DNA of 64,000 nt from Endobugula sp965214375 (GTDB lineage: Bacteria > Pseudomonadota > Gammaproteobacteria > Pseudomonadales > Cellvibrionaceae): assembly GCA_965214375.1 (NCBI GenBank), contig OZ243947.1:2294001-2358000 (forward strand), given 5' to 3'. Made by a program: the position numbers and the translations under genes. Positions 61,566 through 64,000 of the stretch are shown piece by piece (positions within the stretch are counted from its first letter, which is position 1; each line of letters begins with the position of its first letter). The notes under the pieces are model-generated. The model did no database searches. It had not been told where the DNA came from and saw nothing but the letters and a program-made list of their open reading frames with translations.

Positions 61566-62185
61566 TGTGATGTAAGTATCGCTTTTAGTTTCTTTTGGGC
61601 AAGCCTGACTCGAGACTTAACCGTTCCCAGTGGTAGTTTTAGTTCGGCAGCCACTTCTTGGTGAGATTTTGCTTCCATATAGACTTTACGGATAATATTG
61701 GCCTGCTCTATGGGTAGTTTGTCTAAAGATGCGCCAATATTTGATGCGTCACGGTGTTGTGTTAAGGACGTATAGGGCCCATTTTCAGTGAAGTCTTCCC
61801 AGATATCCTCTGTCTCTATGGAGTAGGTGTTATGGTGCTTTTTCTGACGGCGAATCATATCGATATAGGTGTTACGCGCCAGCGTAAATATCCAAGTGCT
61901 GGCAGCCGCCTTGAGAGGATCGTAGCTTTTGGCCTTGTTCCAGACCTTGATCATCACTTCCTGAATCAGTTCTTCTATCATCTGCTGAGATTGTTGAGAA
62001 GGGAATTTGGCTAAAAAGTAACTTTTCAACAAGGGGGCAAAGTGCATAAAAAGAGACTCAAAGGAACCACGATCATGGTGCTCACTGACGTTAATAAGGT
62101 GATTGTTCCATACCTCTATGGTATTTTGCGGTTCCTGCATCGATGAGGAAGCTCTTGATGATTGTGTTACTGATGATCTTAGCAT
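61562..62185 (-). CDS. rpoE: ECF sigma factor, RpoE/ECF11-like
   Basis: A 207-residue extracytoplasmic-function sigma factor with region 2 (FESLFMHFAPLLKSYF; EELIQEVMIKVWNKA) and region 4 (LPIEQANIIRKVYMEAKSHQEVAAELKLPLGTVKSRVR, cited as SHQEVAAELKLPLGTVKSR). Pairing with ChrR places it in the ECF11 group. A matching promoter lies upstream of the divergent NTF2-like gene. The first 15 residues are not family-like; ATG 62140 is an alternative start. Confidence 0.92.
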   Translation of the reverse strand: MLRSSVTQSSRASSSMQEPQNTIEVWNNHLINVSEHHDRGSFESLFMHFAPLLKSYFLAKFPSQQSQQMIEELIQEVMIKVWNKAKSYDPLKAAASTWIFTLARNTYIDMIRRQKKHHNTYSIETEDIWEDFTENGPYTSLTQHRDASNIGASLDKLPIEQANIIRKVYMEAKSHQEVAAELKLPLGTVKSRVRLAQKKLKAILTSQ

Positions 62186-62215
62186 ACCTAGTGTCCGCGT
62201 GAATTCTTATATTTC

Positions 62216-62231
62216 TACGCCACATGGCGTA
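62216..62231. promoter_or_regulatory. Palindrome TACGCCA-CA-TGGCGTA
   Basis: A perfect 7-bp inverted repeat with a 2-nt centre, in the divergent spacer between rpoE and the NTF2-like gene. It could be an operator for an additional regulator. Confidence 0.45.
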
Positions 62232-62257
62232 TGTTGGATGACTGTTAGTGTTTTTTT

Positions 62258-62286
62258 TGATCTATGTATTAGGTGCTTTCGTAAGA
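62258..62286 (+). promoter_or_regulatory. Predicted ECF11 promoter
   Basis: TGATCT (62258-62263) and TAAGA (62282-62286) separated by 18 nt match the Rhodobacter RpoE consensus TGATCC-N18-TAAGA with one difference in the -35. It points to the NTF2-like gene starting at 62315, leaving a leader of about 20-25 nt. Confidence 0.75.
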
Positions 62287-62314
62287 ACGGTTATAAGAAA
62301 CTGTGGAGTACACC

Positions 62315-62752
62315 ATGCAAACAGCGCTATTAGACAAATTTCGTGAATATTACGGTCATTTTGATCAATATGACCTCAATATGCTGGGTGATTTTTATAG
62401 TCCGGATATTTATTTCTGTGACCCTGTACATGAAATTCATGGCTTGCCTGAGTTAACGGATTACTTTTATCAAGTCTGTGCTGGCCTTATTGCTTGCCGT
62501 TTTGAGTTTGTGGGAGAAACGCTCGCAGAAGAAAGTGCCTGGTTTAAGTGGGTAATGCATTATCAGCATCCGCAGTTAAATCAGGGGGAAAGTCTCGAGC
62601 TCACCGGGGCCAGCTATTTACGCTTCAATAAAGATCGCAGCCTGATAGGAGCGCATGAAGACTTTTATGATATGGGCAGTATGTTATATGAACATGTGCC
62701 AGTGTTAGGCGGTGGTGTACGTTGGTTAAAGAAGCGTCTAGTCAATGAATAA
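62315..62752 (+). CDS. NTF2/SnoaL-like protein
   Basis: A 145-residue single-domain protein of the nuclear transport factor 2-like fold (FREYYGHFDQYDLNMLGDFYSPDIYFCDPVHEIHG, cited as LGDFYSPDIYFCDP). It is the first gene of the operon controlled by the predicted ECF promoter. Proteins of this type accompany SDR and FAD-oxidase genes in ChrR regulons. ATG 62315 has GGAG at 62305-62308. Activity unknown. Confidence 0.85.
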   Translation: MQTALLDKFREYYGHFDQYDLNMLGDFYSPDIYFCDPVHEIHGLPELTDYFYQVCAGLIACRFEFVGETLAEESAWFKWVMHYQHPQLNQGESLELTGASYLRFNKDRSLIGAHEDFYDMGSMLYEHVPVLGGGVRWLKKRLVNE

Positions 62753-62763
62753 GGATGATGGCG

Positions 62764-63537
62764 ATGAGCTATATAGAATTGCGTGATAAAACCATATGGA
62801 TCACGGGGGCGAGTTCTGGTATCGGTTACGAGTTGGCTTTACAACTGGCGGATCAAGGTAATTTTGTTATTGCGAGTGCCCGAAATCAGGAACAGTTAGC
62901 CTCTTTAGTGGCTCATTCGCCTAAACGTATTGTTGCACTACCTGCGGATATATCAGACAGCACTACTCGCCCGTTAATCAAAGACAAGTTAAGTGAAATT
63001 ACGGATTCTATCGATATATTGATTATGTCGGCGGGTGTTGTGGGTTATGACGATAACTTGCTGTTTTCCGATGAAATGTATCAGTACGTTTTTGGTGCTA
63101 ATTTTTTTGGTTTGGTCAATACCATGGCGATTGCCAGACCGTTTTTGGATAAATCACAACAACGGGCTTATGTGGTCGGTGTGAGTAGTATGTCGATGAT
63201 GATTGCATTCCCTCGAGCGCAAGCCTATGGTGCTTCTAAAGCTGCAGCTGATTATTTTCTACATTCATTATGTATTGATCTGCCGCAGCGTCATTATGAT
63301 GTCAGTATTGTTCGCCCCGGTTTTATAAAAACAACGATGACGGACGAGAATGATTTCCCCATGCCTTTCCTGATGACCGCAGAGGTTGCCGCCAAACGCA
63401 TTATCAGTGGTATGAAAAAACGTAAACGTTTAATTGAGTTTCCGCGACGTCTTGGATGGCTGATTAGAGTCATATCTTGGTTTCCTTCGTTGTGGTATGG
63501 AATTATTGGCCCTAAGTCGAGTCGTAATCAATTATGA
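62764..63537 (+). CDS. Short-chain dehydrogenase/reductase
   Basis: A 257-residue SDR enzyme with TGASSGIGYELAL (cofactor), SAGVVGY, and the catalytic YGASKAAAD. ATG 62764 is preceded by AAGGATG; ATG 62755 and 62758 are also in frame. It lies between the NTF2-like and FAD genes in the predicted ECF11 operon. Substrate unknown; relatives in these operons are linked with lipid-related stress functions. Confidence 0.88.
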   Translation: MSYIELRDKTIWITGASSGIGYELALQLADQGNFVIASARNQEQLASLVAHSPKRIVALPADISDSTTRPLIKDKLSEITDSIDILIMSAGVVGYDDNLLFSDEMYQYVFGANFFGLVNTMAIARPFLDKSQQRAYVVGVSSMSMMIAFPRAQAYGASKAAADYFLHSLCIDLPQRHYDVSIVRPGFIKTTMTDENDFPMPFLMTAEVAAKRIISGMKKRKRLIEFPRRLGWLIRVISWFPSLWYGIIGPKSSRNQL

Positions 63538-64000
63538 GAGTTGCCATTATAGGAACCGGTATATCCGGTATGACAGCCGCTTATTTGCTGGCTAAAAAGC
63601 ATGATGTTGTGGTTTATGAAAAAGCAGATCGTCTGGGCGGGCATACCGCGACCAAAGCCATTGAATACGCGGGTAAAGAATATGCAATTGATACCGGCTT
63701 TATCGTGTTTAATGATGGGACATACCCCAAATTTAAAAAGCTGTTAGCAGACATTGGTGTTGCTTATCAGCCTGCCTCCATGGGCTTTAGTGTGACTTGT
63801 GAGAAAACCGGTCTGGAATACAGTGGTAAATCCTTAAATACTCTGTTTGCACAGCGGGGTAATCTGTTTAAACGTTCACATTGGCGTATGCTGCAAGATA
63901 TTTTGCGCTTTAACCGCGAGTCGCTGTCGCATATTGAACAAGGTGGTGAATTTTTATCAATTACCTTGGGTCAATATTTACACCGTTTTAAGTATTCTTC
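63534..64000 (+). CDS. FAD-dependent amine-oxidase-like protein, cut by the window end
   Basis: The start ATG 63534 overlaps the SDR stop by 4 nt. The visible 155 residues begin with the FAD-binding VAIIGTGISGMTAAYLLAKKHDVVVYEK (cited as IIGTGISGMTAAYLL) and a GGHTAT signature. It resembles the FAD oxidoreductase (putative cyclopropane fatty-acid-related protein) next to SDR and NTF2-like genes in ChrR regulons. The rest lies beyond the window. Confidence 0.85.
   Translation, partial: MRVAIIGTGISGMTAAYLLAKKHDVVVYEKADRLGGHTATKAIEYAGKEYAIDTGFIVFNDGTYPKFKKLLADIGVAYQPASMGFSVTCEKTGLEYSGKSLNTLFAQRGNLFKRSHWRMLQDILRFNRESLSHIEQGGEFLSITLGQYLHRFKYS

Overview
The window is a chromosomal segment of a moderately AT-rich marine-type gammaproteobacterium. 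The evidence is the gene order: glyA-nrdR-ribD-ribE-ribBX-ribH-nusB-thiL-pgpA, an ahpA/ytjB-like gene divergent from serB, epmB/efp/epmA, a FimX relative, tripartite TRAP transporters, and rpsU-yqeY-(...)-dnaG-rpoD beside tsaD-folB-folK. Order and genus cannot be fixed by reading alone.

Layout. 0-7.7 kb: one-carbon and riboflavin cluster, with nusB, thiL and pgpA, all on the plus strand. 7.7-15.6 kb: a retropepsin-like protease, an AhpA/YtjB-like membrane protein, serB, a broken fimX, and the EF-P beta-lysylation set (epmB, efp, epmA). 15.6-20.7 kb: a LysR regulator divergent from a DUF1445 (D-glutamate cyclase-like) gene and a DctPQM TRAP transporter. 20.7-25.9 kb: cysE, srkA, a DTW-domain tRNA enzyme, a GNAT pseudogene, an LpxH-like phosphoesterase and hopJ. 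26-35.1 kb: a second catabolic and uptake cluster: a broken RpiR regulator, two crotonases, an ADP-forming acyl-CoA synthetase, a TAXI TRAP receptor with a fused permease, and a universal stress protein. 35.4-46.7 kb: a P2-like tail module (J, I, two fibre genes, E/E', T, U, X, D) without capsid, sheath, integrase or lysis genes, followed by a regulator, a Mu Com-like protein overlapping a DNA methyltransferase, and a frameshifted SEC-C protein. 46.7-54.4 kb: tRNA-Ile(CAT), rpoD, dnaG, a His-rich Cpx-like three-gene system, yqeY and rpsU. 54.7-60.9 kb: tsaD, folB, folK, a flavoprotein, cca, an EamA exporter and galE. 60.9-64 kb: an ECF sigma factor with a ChrR anti-sigma factor, divergent from an NTF2-like / SDR / FAD-oxidase operon that is cut by the window edge. 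This resembles the singlet-oxygen regulon of Rhodobacter RpoE-ChrR.

The strongest unusual signals are these. An in-frame deletion fused a tail-fibre collar domain to the C-terminus of the tail tube protein. A -1 frameshift site joins E to E'. A three-copy 7-bp tandem repeat breaks the rpiR gene. Two 106-bp repeats carry covarying hairpins. A GNAT gene has lost its middle. A chain of hairpins precedes com. An ECF promoter with TGATCT-N18-TAAGA lies upstream of the NTF2-like gene. Several genes are broken, so this genome appears to be losing accessory functions; sequencing errors could explain the single-base cases but not the larger deletions.
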